From assembly GCF_901933205.1 (NCBI RefSeq), contig NC_044571.1, forward strand, positions 76,571,689 through 76,635,688: a stretch of 64,000 nucleotides of DNA. Reading direction: 5' to 3'. Origin of the DNA: Camarhynchus parvulus (Eukaryota > Chordata > Aves > Passeriformes > Thraupidae). The notes under the pieces are model-generated. The model had not been told where the DNA came from and ran no database searches. It worked only from the letters and a program-made list of their open reading frames with translations. The position numbers and the translations under genes were made by a program. Shown piece after piece: positions 12,831-26,355 of the stretch (position 1 is its first letter; the number at the start of each line of letters is the position of its first letter).

Positions 12831-15512
12831 GTTTTTTTAGTATATATTGGTATGATTAGTATGCATTTTGCTATACAGAACTCAAGATTAGCCCTCCATA
12901 GTCATGGCAATTAGTGGTTTAATTACCATTAATATACTTAGAGCCAAGATTTAACTTTTTGTAACACACTTGCTGCCTTAAATTTGCTATTAGGAACATT
13001 TATGTAAAAGGTTTACAGGGTTGTAACTTCAATCACAGTCAAAGATAGTGAAATGAAAGAGGTTTGAGAAAATATGTTAAAATCTGCTATAAACTCTCTT
13101 CAGAAGAATAAATTAGTAATACCTTCAATTTTTCATTGTATCACCTCCCATAATGAATTTGAAAAAGACAGAAACAAGTTGTTTTATCTAGAGTTCCTCA
13201 ACTGCCATCAGGTAATTTTGCAAATGATAAAATATGACATTAATATGATTAATGCATGCATTTTGTAAACAAATCAATTAAAAATAAAGCTGAGTAGTAG
13301 TTAAAATTCATTGTAATTAAAAGCATTCATTAACATTGCACAGCTGAGGACACTAGATAAAAGTCTGAGGAACTGCTTACATTTCATTCAAGTCCCTCCT
13401 ACTGAATGTTTTGTAAATAATTATTTCCTATCAACTTGCAAGATAGATCCTAATGTCCTTAAATCTCCTAAAATTTTAATTTAGATTGTTTTTCTGAGTT
13501 TGCTTTGCTGTTAAATGTAAGAACAGCAGAGATGCTGGCGGCTAAGAAGTCTTGTACTTCAATGTCAAAAGAGAAACTTGAAATGGGTACTATTCCTAAG
13601 AAAACTGATAACATCAGATTCAAAAACCCAGAAACAATCTTGTTGCGACACTACTTTAGCATAATGAAAACTGTCAGAGCAGCATCTGTTCTGTTTTAGA
13701 GCCTGAGTGGAGAGATTTTCCTGCTACATCTGATTGATAGTGGAGATCCATCACTCAGTATAGAGGCTGAGCATGGATAATGCATTTTACTGGTATCCTT
13801 TTCCAACCTTAGCTGACAAGGGTTAAGACAAACATAGCGACTTATGAACATGATACCCAGACAAATGCAGGAAGGTACAGAAAAACACATAAAAATTAGT
13901 TAGGATAAATAAATTTCTGAAACTAGCACAGGAAGAGTCAGATTCCTACCCTTTTATACATTTGTATTACATCTAAGTTCCTTTTTAAAAGAAAACTCTC
14001 TATACTCAAACATGCTACTTGGTAGGGAATAATGAGGCTCTGAGGTGTGAAGCAGTCCAGACTAGATCATTCAGCAGCCTATTACAGTTCTAACTTCTAC
14101 AACACCGAGAAATGACCTGTTACTGTGTTCTTTTGTGTCTCATTAGCAGTGACAAAAGAGTATATTCTTGGCATCCAGTGATGCACTTCACAACAGAAGA
14201 AAATTAAGAACATTTGGCTGTAAGGGGACATCATTCCAACTATGCAGCTTCTTGTTCGCAATGAGCAAGAATGGATGATGGCCTGGAACTAAAGCAAAGC
14301 ATGGAAAAGACAAGTTGCCTCTTGCACATTCCCATGAAGGCAGATGATCACTCTTGTCTATTGTCACTGGATTTAGGATACAGAATGTATTGAGCTACTG
14401 TAAAACTTGTCCTGAGGCAGCAGAAGTTATAATTCCTTGGATTTGATAGTTGTCTATCTATATAATAAATAGTTCCTTTGATATATTACAAAGTAGAGTA
14501 CAGCAAGACTTGTTCAATGTTTTGAATTACCAAAAAAGCAGATTCGGACTGAGCTGAGAAATGTTCTTTGTTCTACTTATCTTTTCAGTAAATCACTATT
14601 CAATACTCAACATAGCAACTCTATTTGATGTCAGCATGTTTTGCCTTCTTTCTTAAACCTATAGTATGCCAAAATTTGCTGAACATGATAATTTGGTCTA
14701 TGTAATAATTGATTGTCTAGAAAAAAATTACAAAAGGAAAATCACATTTGACAGCTAACAGAGCCATTTCAGTACAACACCACCAACAAAGCAGAAGGCT
14801 AAATGGAATGAGGTAGCTGAAGACAATGGAGCTGTATTCATATCAAACCTGGACATGGACATTAATGTCTGATATTACATGGATAATAATTTGCTGGTTT
14901 TCTGATTGATAGAAGGATAATAAAGCTGTGCTTACTCCTGTTATAGATATGGAGGATTCTTACATTCAGGTAGTAAGACCATTTACAACAATTATATTGT
15001 TGGGCAAGATACATTCATGTATTCATAACACGTATTTTATTCTTATCTCAGTGGAATAAAATGTTTATCTTCTATCTGAAATACAAAATGTATTGACAGG
15101 AGACACACTGCTAGAAATCTATTTAACTGAATGTTTCCTCTGTCTTTCAAAGGGACTTTAATGATTTGTGAGTAACACAGATGTAAAAAAGACCCTAACC
15201 TTGTTGACAATCCAAACAAGAAGTTAACAAATACTATTGCAAGTTACTGATGTTAAATAAAAAATCAACAAAAAACTCCAACCACTCAAACGCCCTTTAA
15301 AAAGTACTATATAAAAGTACTACATTTATCTGACAAGAAGGATGGCATTTAAAAAAAAACAAACAATAGATAGCAAGTCTGGTTTTGCTCAACCAGGAAC
15401 CTTATTAAGAAATTTGTACGTTCTCTTTTCCAGTTATCTTTATCTGTATATAGTTTGATTATATCCATTGTCTGGTAGTATTCATCATGTGCTATATATA
15501 CCTTTTCTAAGA

Positions 15513-15530
15513 ATATATATATATATTATA
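15513..15530 (+). repeat. Short TA dinucleotide run
   Basis: About eight TA units, then an ATTATATC break. Confidence 0.8.
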
Positions 15531-15919
15531 TCATGCTATGTGGTAAATTGTTATGATAAAAGAATAAATGTAATACTTTTATTTTCCATTTATTATTTTG
15601 AGGTAATAAACATGAAGTCCCATTTGTACACAGAACTTTAGATAAACTGAGTATGTAAATGAAATAAAATTAACCCTTATCTTGCTATACTATTTCAACT
15701 TAATTGTAGAGCAGATAGGATAAAGTTAGTATATAATATTGTGGCATTATTCTTTTGAGAGATGAGTTCTGTAGTACGATCAGTATTAGCATGATAGGAT
15801 GTTTCCAACATTCACAGTATACTTTCCATTTAGCATCAAAGCATCAGTTTGGATCATATTTTATCTATAACTGTGATCAAACTTGTTTTCCAATGATAGC
15901 AAAATGAGTGGAAAAGTCG

Positions 15920-16728
15920 ATACTTCAGAAAGGAGAGCCCTGTGCAGGAAGATCTGGGTAGGCTGGAAGAGTAGAATAAAAAGAAACTTGTGAAAGTCAA
16001 CAAGGACAAGTGTAAGGTCTTGTAACTGGGAACTCCTAATCCAGGAATGCAGCACAGGTTGGGATCTACCTGGTTGGGAAGCAGCTCTGTGGATGGGGGC
16101 TTGGGGGTCCTAGTGGACAAGCTCAATGTGAGCAGAGTGCTGCTGCAACAAGGAAAGCCAACAGGATGCTGGGCTGCATCAAGAAGGGCACGAACAGCAG
16201 AGTTAAAGAAGCCATAATCCTACTCTAGTCAATGCTTTTCAGGATACATCTGGTGTACTGCATTCAGTTTTGTTCCCTCCTATACCAAAAAAATGTGGAA
16301 AGGCTGGAGAGAGTCCAGGAAAGGGCCACAAAGATTGGTCAAAGGGCTGGGAAGCCTGACAGGTGAAGAACAGCTTAGAGAAGTGGATTTATTCAGCCTT
16401 GAGAAAAGAAGGCTCAGCAGACACATTATCAGCATGCTCCACTCTTTAAAGAAGAGGGGAGACTTCCATTTTGTGAGGACATACATCAAAGAGACAAGGG
16501 GTAATGGGTGCAAGTTACTCTTGGGGAGATTCCAATTTCACCATAAGAACAATCGGCCATTGGAATAACCTCTAAACGGAATTGGTGACTTCTCCTAATG
16601 TTGGCCACATTTAAGATCCAGATGAACAGGTTTCTTGGCTATCTTGTCTTGATTGTGCTTTTGCCAAGGAAGATTGAACCAAATGATCCTTGATGCCCCT
16701 TCCAACTGGGTATTCTCTGAATCTATGA
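15920..16728 (+). mobile_element. CR1 LINE 3' segment (end of ORF2 plus 3' UTR)
   Basis: About 800 nt follow the avian CR1 consensus in order: the segment aagtcaacaaggacaagtgt, the stretch gggggtcctagtggacaagc, ggctggagagagtccaggaa, the head agcctgacaggtgaagaaca, ttcagccttgagaaaagaag, then ccccttccaactggg and a tail attctctgaatctatga resembling the CR1 terminal octamer. ORF2 is broken, and the open frames on both strands here are fragments or shadows of it. It is 5'-truncated, as most CR1 copies are. It lies antisense to CNTN3. Confidence 0.93.
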
Positions 16729-16761
16729 CATATTTTTCTTTAAAGGTAATTGAGATCAGAG

Positions 16762-16809
16762 GCTCTTTACAGCAGTCACTGTAAAGCTCTTTACAGCATA
16801 CCGTCACTT
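16762..16809 (+). repeat. Two-copy 24-bp tandem duplication beside CR1
   Basis: GCTCTTTACAGCA occurs at 16762-16774 and again at 16786-16798, a 24-nt period, with the rest of the second copy diverged. Copy one also contains TTTACAG and CTGTAAA as 7-bp inverted arms around six bases. It lies 34 nt after the CR1 terminus. Confidence 0.75.
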
Positions 16810-18449
16810 CTTTGCAAGCACTGTCAGCTATTGAAAACTCTGTTGCCTTAATGTGTATTTGCCATCCATGCCATTTCTGACAATAGTTATTCACAAAGCT
16901 AAAATTTTCTCTTGATCATACATGACAGGCCATGATGGGCTCAGATGACACTGAGCATCACATTTCCTCTGTCGCAGAACTGTATCATGCAGGAAGAAAG
17001 CAATGTTTTTGACACATGAAAGCATTTTCTTGGCAGACATTATTAAGATATATGCACACTATAAGAAAGTGAACTCAAGGTTCACAAACTTATTTGGCTT
17101 TTATCAGTATAAATTGAAGTGAAGCATCAAATGCATGAAGATAGTGCAGTTTTCTGTGTTTAGAAAAGTAAGAGCTGCCCACAGGCTCACCAAGTATGGA
17201 AAGTCCACTGTCAGTCAAAGGCACCAGGGGAGATAATGAAGCATGCAAAGAATCTATCCAAACAAAAGTTAAGACAAAACTTGCCCATTTACCCTGAGAA
17301 ATGTGCTAAAGGAGCACAAGTGTGTCACTCTGAAACATTGTGTGGTGGCCTTTTTAGAAGCTGGTCAGAGGAAAAACAAGAAGTTTTGGTTGTGCTATTT
17401 CCAGTGTAGGAAATACAGGAAAAAATAGTTGGGGAAAAAAATCAGTTTGCATTCATAACAAAAATTTCACTTGCAAGGCATTGCCAGTGGTTTTCATCAA
17501 TATACAAAAAAAGTAAGGATTATTCCCTTAGGAATGCTGCTACTTAGAGTCCCCAATTTTTTTAATAAGAATTTTTTTTAATAAGACATATATTAATTCA
17601 TAATAGCTCAGGGTCCTCAAGCTACAGAAAATTTTCTGTCCTTTTTAGAAGACAAATGACTGATCAGATTTTTGTCTAACAAGTTACCAGATTGTAAATT
17701 TATTTAGTGCATTTACTGTTCCTATTGTAGCTTTGAACAAAGATAAAATCTGTCAAGAACAATACCAGCATATTAAATCATAAATTAAGGCCAATGACAC
17801 AATCAATGAGTTCTCAGAACATGGTTCTTCTTTTTCTTAGTATCCCACATAATTTCAAGGCAGATATTTTTAAGTATTCCCAAATGCTTTTGAGAATGTT
17901 GGTTTTTTTTACTACAACAGTTGAAAAAATTGTAAAGAGAACTTACAGTTCAGGAAAATAGGTATTTTCTGCCATGTGTTCTGGTATAAGGTTGCACTAG
18001 AAATAATTGAATCACTTGTAAGCCAATATCTTTCACTTGAAAAGAAATAGTTCTAAAACTTTTTCCCTTAAATTGAATTAATGAAAAAATATGAAGTATG
18101 AATAGTTTTAATTTAGCTCAAAGTGCCATAATGCCATGGTCTTTTTCAGCATATTTTGTCCAATGTTAACCAAAACAAATCTGTTCTCTACTAGGTAGCT
18201 ATAAGTTCTTGCTTGAACTACATGTAGAAACTAGCCAAATTCTGAAAGTATAAACTCAAGGCTGTTTTCTTGTGATGATGTTTCCTCCCAAACTCAGTTT
18301 ATTTCATAGTCACAATTTGAAACTACACATTATTTTCTTCCCCCAAAATGATTGCTTTTAATTTTGTTACTTATTTAAAAATAATTATCATAAGTACATC
18401 AAAGAACTATGACAGCCTGATCTGATTCACTGTTTATTCAATTTTGATC

Positions 18450-18510
18450 AGGACTAGGACTAGTGATCTTGCTGAGTCCCTTCTAACCTACTGGTGATCT
18501 GATAATGTGA
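18450..18510 (+). mobile_element. Possible short CR1 3' terminus
   Basis: The run ggactaggactagtgatctt, then gagtcccttctaacct, resembles the CR1 end (ggttggactagatgatct, then ggtcccttccaacct). Only about 50 nt match and the flanks are not CR1-like, so this is tentative. Confidence 0.5.
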
Positions 18511-20139
18511 CTAATTAACCCTGCAAGCCTCTGCAGAACAGATTAGAAACTCCCATCCCACTACTCAAGATAAGGAATCCAAAGAATTCAGTGATTTAGG
18601 GTGATGGCAGTCCTTATCAAAGTCATGTTCTAGTCCCTAGAGCTCATCTCTGTGCTTTCAGAGAAACAATGGCAAACACCGACCGTTTAGGAAAGTTTTC
18701 CAGAAAACTCAAAGAAATGAGGGCTTTCAGATGATTATCCGGAAGTCTTTATCTCCACTGCACTGAACTTTGGAATATTATATGTATTTAACAAGAAGCA
18801 ATGTTTGAAGACTTTTCCAGGATTAGATGGAAAAGCAAACAAAAGTGCCCAATCTGAAAATACTCAGACATGGAAACAGTGATTTGATATAATTAATTTT
18901 CTGGAATTCTCTTCTCAAATTTAGGCTAATTTCTGTGGCAGAATCCCTGGAAGTAGTAGAAAGGTACATATCTCCTCCCCTCCCTAATGAGATCGTCAAG
19001 CAATCTCAGCAGCTCTTGCCAGGCAAAGCCTATTTCTTACTGGCATAGAGCATTTCATCAATATCTAATCTAGTGTATACATGTTTTATTAAATTTTTTT
19101 TGGTTTCAGTTTAAGAGCTGTTATGATCAGTGTAAAATAAGCCATAAAGACAAGCAAAGGAGCATGGAATTGCCTGAAACAGGTGTTATTCTGTAGCTTC
19201 AGTGTACTGCTCATTCAATTACCCAGAAAAAAAAATAGGAAGAACTTGGTGGTATTTACTAAAAACAGTACATGCATCTCCTCTATTATAGTAGCAAGAA
19301 ATAAAACCCATGATCAGATGCATAGCATAAAACATGCATATATATAATAAATAATGTAAGGTGCAAATTTTAATACTTAGATTTGATATAAATTTTTATT
19401 ATTTATAAAACATACAGTACATTTTATACTTACTAGATCTATTTAATGTGTTCCCCATAAGAAAAACCCTGCTCAAGAGCATATAGAAAATATTCTTAGT
19501 GATTAATATACATTTATTGTGGGTATTTAATGCTGTAGTACAGGTGGATGAGTGTCACTTATCTCCTAAAGTTTTTAATGTAAATTTTTATATTTTCACC
19601 CATATTCCTGTAGGGGTTTTCTCTGTAGTTAAAAATTCATCTCCTTAGAAAACAGTTTTGTGGCACTTTTAATTAGTTCTATATTTTTTTCATTCTCCTG
19701 AATATGGTTGACAGAGGTATCCTCAGTAATTGTTGAGGTCAGGGATCTTAGAAAAACCTTATCCTCATTACTCCAAATGGGGATCACATCACTGGTTTTC
19801 TACACTAAAGATCAGAACTGCGCAGCTCAACATATTAGAAATACTTCTATCCTGTTCCAATTAGAATATTGAAGAAATTAAATATATTGAGCCTGAAACT
19901 GGCAGGACATAGGAAAAAATTGAAGATAATTGGAAGGGGGTATCAGCACTATCAAAATATTTGACTTTTAAAAAACACCAATTAAAATCAAATATATTAT
20001 AAGCCGAAAGATTTATTTTTCTTTAATGCCCAGCAGGCTGTGATTCTTTGGTGATGAAGTTGGCTCAGAGCCTAGAGGTAGTCTGAACCCTTAAATAAAC
20101 ATACCCATTTCAGTCCCCAGATATTCAATCCCCACCTAA

Positions 20140-20827
20140 CTGGGATGGTGGTTGTGCAAATTGTAGCCAACCTCACAGCAGGCCACCTTCTCATCCAGCT
20201 CATCTCTACAGCCACAACAGCCTTGTTCTCCACAATACCAGCAGTCTTACTGCTAACCTTACTAGTTCTCTTCTTACTAACTATTCTAGAAGTAGCAGCA
20301 GTGATAATCCAGGCCTATGTTTTTGTACTCTTACTGAGCCTCTACCTACAAGAAAATATCTAACTCTCAATGGCACACCAGGCACATTCTTATCACATAG
20401 TTGACCCTAGCCCCTGACTCATCCTAGGAGCAGCTGCTGCTCTACTAACTACCTCAGGCCTGACAATATGATTCCGCTACAACTCCCCCCGACTCCTTAT
20501 CCTAGGCGTACTCTCAACTAGTCTCGTCATGTTCTTGATGATGTGATATCATACAGGAAAGCACATTCCAAGGCCATCACACCCCCACTGTACAAAAAGG
20601 ACTACGCTACGGAATAGCCTTATTCATCACATTAGAAGCCTTCTTCTTCCTAGGCTTCTTCTGAGCTTTCTTCCACTCAAGCCTTGCCCCTACACCTGAA
20701 CTAGGAGGACAATGACCGCCCGTCGGAATTAAACCCCTCAACCCCATAGAAGTCCCACTCTTAAACACTGCCCTCCTACTAGCCTCAGCGGTTACCGCCA
20801 CATGAGCCCACCACAGCATCACAGAAG
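20140..20827 (+). pseudogene. NUMT: nuclear copy of mitochondrial ATP6 3' end and COX3 5' half
   Basis: About 690 nt carries the 3' end of mitochondrial ATP6 (reading [20 protein letters not shown], then [18 protein letters not shown], stop TAA at 20361) followed, after six bases, by COX3 starting at the ATG at 20370 (MAHQAHSYHIVDPSP). The gene order is that of bird mtDNA. Five TGA codons (20415, 20469, 20662, 20713, 20803) fall where COX3 has tryptophan, so the sequence was once read with the vertebrate mitochondrial code. A net 2-nt deletion near 20535-20550 shifts the COX3 frame from phase 0 to phase 1. Homology stops after AHHSITE at about 20827, roughly 58 percent through COX3. The left edge is blurred, between about 20133 and 20150. 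The piece is in an intron and not translatable as COX3, so it is a dead insertion. Confidence 0.96.
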
Positions 20828-23800
20828 TTGAGTTATACTCAGTCTTTTGAACCAATGGAAGGAAGGAACTACAAATGAAAAGAATTTAAATAGTGACAAT
20901 ATAATCAATTAATTCCATAATAAGGCAAGCCTCCATATCTAAAGGAAAAGTTGAATACCATTGAAGGCAGTGTAATAGATGGATTGGAGTCAGGAAATTT
21001 ATATCAGTGCCAAATCAATTACAGGTTGCAGGTGTCCAGAATTAATTAAAATAAATTGCCATAAATCAGACATTAGCCATCTGTCGTGTGTGAAGAAAAG
21101 CAGAAAAGGAAGTAAAAATAAATGTATTTCTTTTATAGAAATGTTGAAAAAGATCAGAAAATAAATGTTAGAAATAATTGTATATATTGCTTGGCAGAGT
21201 TTTTATTCTAAAATCAAAAGTCTATGGTCTCCTCTCATAGTAAAGTGTGCTTTATTATTAGAAAGGGATTTATACCAAATGACTTTGTTGAATCTGATGT
21301 TTATGCTTTCTGTGTTTAAGACCAGATAATACAGCTTGCAGACATTTCAATAAACTGAGATCGGTGTTACACAGACAGAAGCTTCAGCGCAGGTAAATAA
21401 ATATTGACTTTTACTTGCAAGTACCTAGAAAAAGAAATTCTATGAACAAATATTTAAGGATCCTTAATGTTAGAAACTGTTTATATAAAAGTGATACTAT
21501 ATAAATATGTAGAAACATTTTTCAATGTTACTTTTTCTTGTCATTAAAAATATTAATATGCAAAATCATATCAAATAGTTCAAGGGTCAGAAAAATTACT
21601 GTCTGATAAAATTCACTACAAAACCATAGAAGTCAGATAATGAAAACAATACTGTGTGCTTTCCTAAATTCCTTACCAAAAGGATTGGACAAAATCAACT
21701 TCTACATCCACAAAGTACCAAGGACAATGATGTTGCAGTGTACATGATAGAAGTCCCAGCAATGTTGTTTTGACTGTAATGGAAGACTTAGCCAATAGAA
21801 AATGGTGAAATATACCAGTTTCCAAAAGAATTTGATGAAGAGGAGGGAAATCTGTGGTGTTTGCAGATGGAGAGGAAGAGAGAAAAGGATGCTGGAGGCA
21901 ATGAAAATGAGAAGGCTTTATCTGCAACATGCACAATGGTCACAGAATCATGTCAAAACAGTGTGAAAACTTGATGTGTTTCTGAATTGTGTTTCTGAAT
22001 GTAGGAACGACGCAGGTCTGCAGACTCCCTCTGGCTTTTCCTGCATGATACATTAGACATGCAGTGTCATGACAGAAGTGTTAAATTTAATTACCCATGT
22101 TCTCTTGAACAGGAAAAGAGGTGAAAATAAAGCCTTGTAAAACATCTACTGACAGCAATTACTCAGGAAGCTATTAGCAATGAACTTCTTTAGTTGTCTC
22201 TACTGCAAATCAAGGCCCAGCTTTTCAAGCAACTTAAGCAAAACCTCATACACTTGTAAAACAAGGGGATGACAGCCGAAAATGTGAGAAATCTGTAAAT
22301 GAGATGAGGAAGGGAAGAATAACAACTCAACATTAAAAAACACCATTTGGTAGGTAGTCTCCCTGAAATGATTTAGTGGAGACAGAAAATACTAGAAACC
22401 TTATGACCAGGGACATGACTGGCCAATATAGTGGTTTGTGTATTGTGAAACATCTATGAATTTCATTTGCTTCTAGGTTTCTAGTTTGAAAGAGGAAACA
22501 TTATATGACTCAATCCTGGGTACTGCACAGTCCAGGTTACAGCCTCATTTTTCTGCCAGTTTGTTTCACACAGCTCCCATTCACACCCCATCTGTTTCTC
22601 AGGGCATAATTTGGCCTCAGATCTTGTCCAGTAGATCAAAGTTTCTCATCTATCACCATTAATGTGGTAAACGGTTTCCATGACCCTTTGCCTGTCTATA
22701 AATCACAAGCTATGAAGATATTCCACGGTGATCAAATCAGACAGTGGAAATTTCATTAAATGCAGTTTTTCAAGCTGCTATTTATAAACAAGGGGAATTA
22801 ATTTTTTTCCTGCAATAGAAAATTAGAGTATAGTTTACAATGATTTAGATATAATTTTTCTGAATTGTACATTTAACTAAGAAGTGTATTTATATCCTCT
22901 TAAAAACAAGTATATCAGCTCCTGTCCTATTCTATGAACAGTGTTTATCATTTTAAAAGGATCTGATGAGAGCTTTGGCATACATCAGAGAAAATATTTC
23001 CATTGTTTTCATGTGTCATATTGACTATCTCACTAATACTGCTATATGTGTATGTGTCATGACTAGCAATGTGTCCTGGGACAAATTCACAGTGCCAACT
23101 TTTCTACACAGAAAACATAAGCTTTTCATCTTGACTTCTGGATTTTAAATACTAAATTGACTTTCTTCCACAAAGAAAGAGACCTGCTTACATAAACATC
23201 ATTCGTTGGACCATCCTGCATCCCCGTGCGGGAGCTGCATGTGCTTGAGCAGTGCCTAGCACAATGGATGCAAAGACAACCTTGATAGCAAATATATTAT
23301 TTGCACAGTTTTGAAAGCTGAATTATTATATCTAAAAATAATTTCTTGGGAAAGAACAAATGCTATTTGATTTGTTCATTTCCATCCAATTTTCTACTCT
23401 GTTTGAAATATGAAATTGTTGGTCCTAATTCAGTTGCTAGAAGATGAAGTGAAAGGACTATAAATAGTTCAATCGGGTTTTGTTCAATACTTTTTGGTTA
23501 AAAGTTAACAAACTCATGTAATGACAAGCAAGGTGGCTCTTTAACATTTGTGATCCTCTGACTTTACCTGAATTCAATTTTCACCTTATTTGTTCTTTGT
23601 CTAATAACTGTGAATAATTTACATTCATTTAAATATAAGATTTTTTTCTCTGTATAGACCTGGGATAAAAATCCTCTGTGGTAGTTCTAAATGCTAAAAA
23701 TAATCAACTTACATAATATTCAGTGAGACATTTAAGGCTCTTCATCATGTTCTGGGCTCAGCCTATGAATCTTTTAATGGAAAATTGATATATCCTACAA

Positions 23801-25222
23801 AATGAGAAAGGTGCCACCTTGCAGTGCTTTAACTGTTTCATGTTTTATCCATTTCTGATGCAGTTCTCTGCTCACAGCCAGTTTACTGCTAAGAATGTGA
23901 CAAGAGCAGCAGCTGGTAATTTGTCAAGACTCCTTGAGACTTCATTTAGTTGCTTCAGTAATTTTAATGCCTATCCAGAGTCCCTTGAGTAGAATCCCTC
24001 CTATTGATCAAAATTCTCCACTTGCTAAGTGCAAGATCTAAGTTACAGTACATGGATAATAGTGCTGCAGAGAAATCTACCGCAGAGATCCACAGAGTGC
24101 TGTTAAGAACCTGGGGCAATGATGCTCATTTTTTCAATCACCCTGCTATGAGAATGAAAGCAGCTGCAGAGAAATTTCTAAGCTTCCAGAATGTGCATTA
24201 AAAGCATGGCAGGTGTTTCTTTCTTTCTAGCAAGGTTTCAACATCATACTAAACAGCATTAAGCCACAGTCTACAATAAGAATTTGCTGTCCTCTATATT
24301 TAAGGAGAAAGGAAAATGCTTTTGAAGTCCTGAATCAAGAGTTTTAAAGCTGAGTGCATTTTCGTGCACTTTGTGTTCACTTAAGAACCACTTCTTTTGT
24401 TGGCGGAGCTGTTCTTGATCAATTTCTACAGTTTTTTATCTTTTGTTCATTTTTTTGCGTGAAGTATGTATTGTGGAAATATCAATGTAAACTTTGATGT
24501 TTGTAATATTAGAAGTGAAATTCTTCACTTGTTTCCATAATTAAACTGTTAATTTTATATTAAAGCAAAGGCTCAGCTAGTTCAATATGTGACAGCAGTT
24601 TTGTCATTTCCTTTTTCATATGCTTTTAAGGCACAAAAAATTATACAATTTTTGTATTTTCTTCTACATTAGGAAGGTAGAGGCCTGATTTTCTTCTGGC
24701 TTTTGCGTACAAGTTAAGTAGAATTTTTAGGTAATTGTCTGTGTTCAGAGTACCCTTCCCTTCAAATTCTTCTCCGGTCCTTCTCTTAACCAACACTTCC
24801 CAGATGCGGCCGATGGGGCAGTGTCTGCCTGCAGCCTCCCCACTGGAACCTTTGTTACTCTGCTCACACCATGTTTCAGGTTGATACTTTAAGAACTGCT
24901 GAGAAGTCCAAAGTCGAGATAAATTTTACTTTGAATGCTGTGTTCTGATAATACTTAGGCTCTGAAAATATTAGACATGATATTTAAAATTAATCAGCTC
25001 CTTGGAGATGATTTCTTTCAGTTTGATCCGTTAAGGAAGTCTGTAAGTCTGAAAGAATTGCATGAAGTCTCGGATTTGGGTTTGGGCAGATATCTCTGAA
25101 ATATTAGCAAACAAGAAAATGCCTCCTAAAATCATGTCAGTGTTGGAGACCATGGCATGGATTGAATAGTAAATACTAAATGGTTAATGGAGGCATTCCT
25201 GAACATGATAGAAAACTGACTC

Positions 25223-25239
25223 TTTTTTTTTTTTTTTTT
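25223..25239 (+). repeat. Poly-T tract (17 T)
   Basis: An uninterrupted run of 17 T with no recognisable retroposon beside it. Confidence 0.9.
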
Positions 25240-26300
25240 CAATATTATTCCTGGATACTGGACCTGAGAAAAAAGGTAGAACTCAGTGACTTGATTATAG
25301 ATGAAACTTGGGGAAGCTACTCACTAGACAAAGGACTGGAATGTAGCATGAGATTTTTTTATTTAGTTAAAGATACAAAAATTGTAAGGAATTTGCTTCT
25401 CAAATAAAGGCAAAAAATATTTCTGGGAAAGAGTACCATAACTCAGCTAGGTAAAAAAAAAAACAGCTTGAAAATTATTACAGAAATTGGAAAAGGGGCT
25501 ATGATGTAGGGAAGATAATATAGAGAAAGGTAAACTACACTTTTTTACACACTGAAATAAAGGATGCATTACATAAGGACTTAAAGCAGGGAGAAAGAAC
25601 AGCTGTTTGGATCATTTGAAAGGAAACAAGATGAAGTCTCTAAACTTCAGTACTTTCTCAGTTATTGTTCTTAAAGTAATGATGAACAGAATAAATAAAC
25701 GTATAAAAAAAGCAGGTTATTATGAATAACCACCTGGAGATAATACCCAAAGTTATCCTTTGGCTTTACTCAGCTGACCTCATATCACTGAGAGATATTT
25801 TCCTATGTACTACTAAGGAATGGTTGGGCTCTGAGTAGAAACAAGTTGTTTGTGGAAAGAAGTGCAGCTGAAGACTGGTCATCTGAAATGAATTCAAGCG
25901 ACGTGTCAAGGTAAATAGAAAGATAGTTTTTGTTTCTTTACATGACTAATGAGCTGAAAAGGGTAATAGGACTCCTTCTCTGCAGTAATCTGGAGAGAAG
26001 CTACAAGCAAGGTAGAGCTACCTATTGCTATGCCATTTGTGCAATCAATTTTCAGCCCAAATGAATGACAGGGCAAAAAACATGGTGCTGCAAGTTCAAT
26101 ACTTATGAATATAGGCAATATGCTTTTTATCTGTTCACAAACCTGTGTGAATGGCAGTAAAGGAAATGCCGTGTAACAATCATAAACAAATTCCCATGTG
26201 TGATTTTAGCTCCAATGGTTTGGTAGAACTAATTTTTCAATTTTTTATGTCTTATTTCCTAAAATGATACCTTATTAATGGAAGAAAATGATCTACATTT

Positions 26301-26355
26301 AAAAAAACCACAACAAAACAACAACAACAACAACAACAAAACAACAACAAAAAAA
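26301..26355 (+). repeat. CAA-rich simple repeat
   Basis: The run is (CAA)n interspersed with short A runs. It could be the tail of an old retroposon, but no body upstream is recognisable. Confidence 0.9.

Noticed and set aside
14040..14105. Possible CR1 terminus (cagtccagactagatcattc)
   Set aside because: Too short and too diverged to separate from chance.
16293..16568. 91-codon plus-strand open frame
   Set aside because: It is a fragment inside the CR1 3' segment and does not represent a separate gene.
20145..20363. 72-codon open frame with membrane-like segments
   Set aside because: It is the mitochondrial ATP6 tail in the NUMT, not a nuclear gene. Its start lies at the ragged edge of the insertion.
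20607..20855. 82-codon minus-strand open frame
   Set aside because: It is the antisense of the COX3 part of the NUMT.
24780..24890. GC-richer patch that looked like a possible exon or processed pseudogene
   Set aside because: No open frame or known protein motif on either strand, and no splice signals that fit CNTN3 phases.
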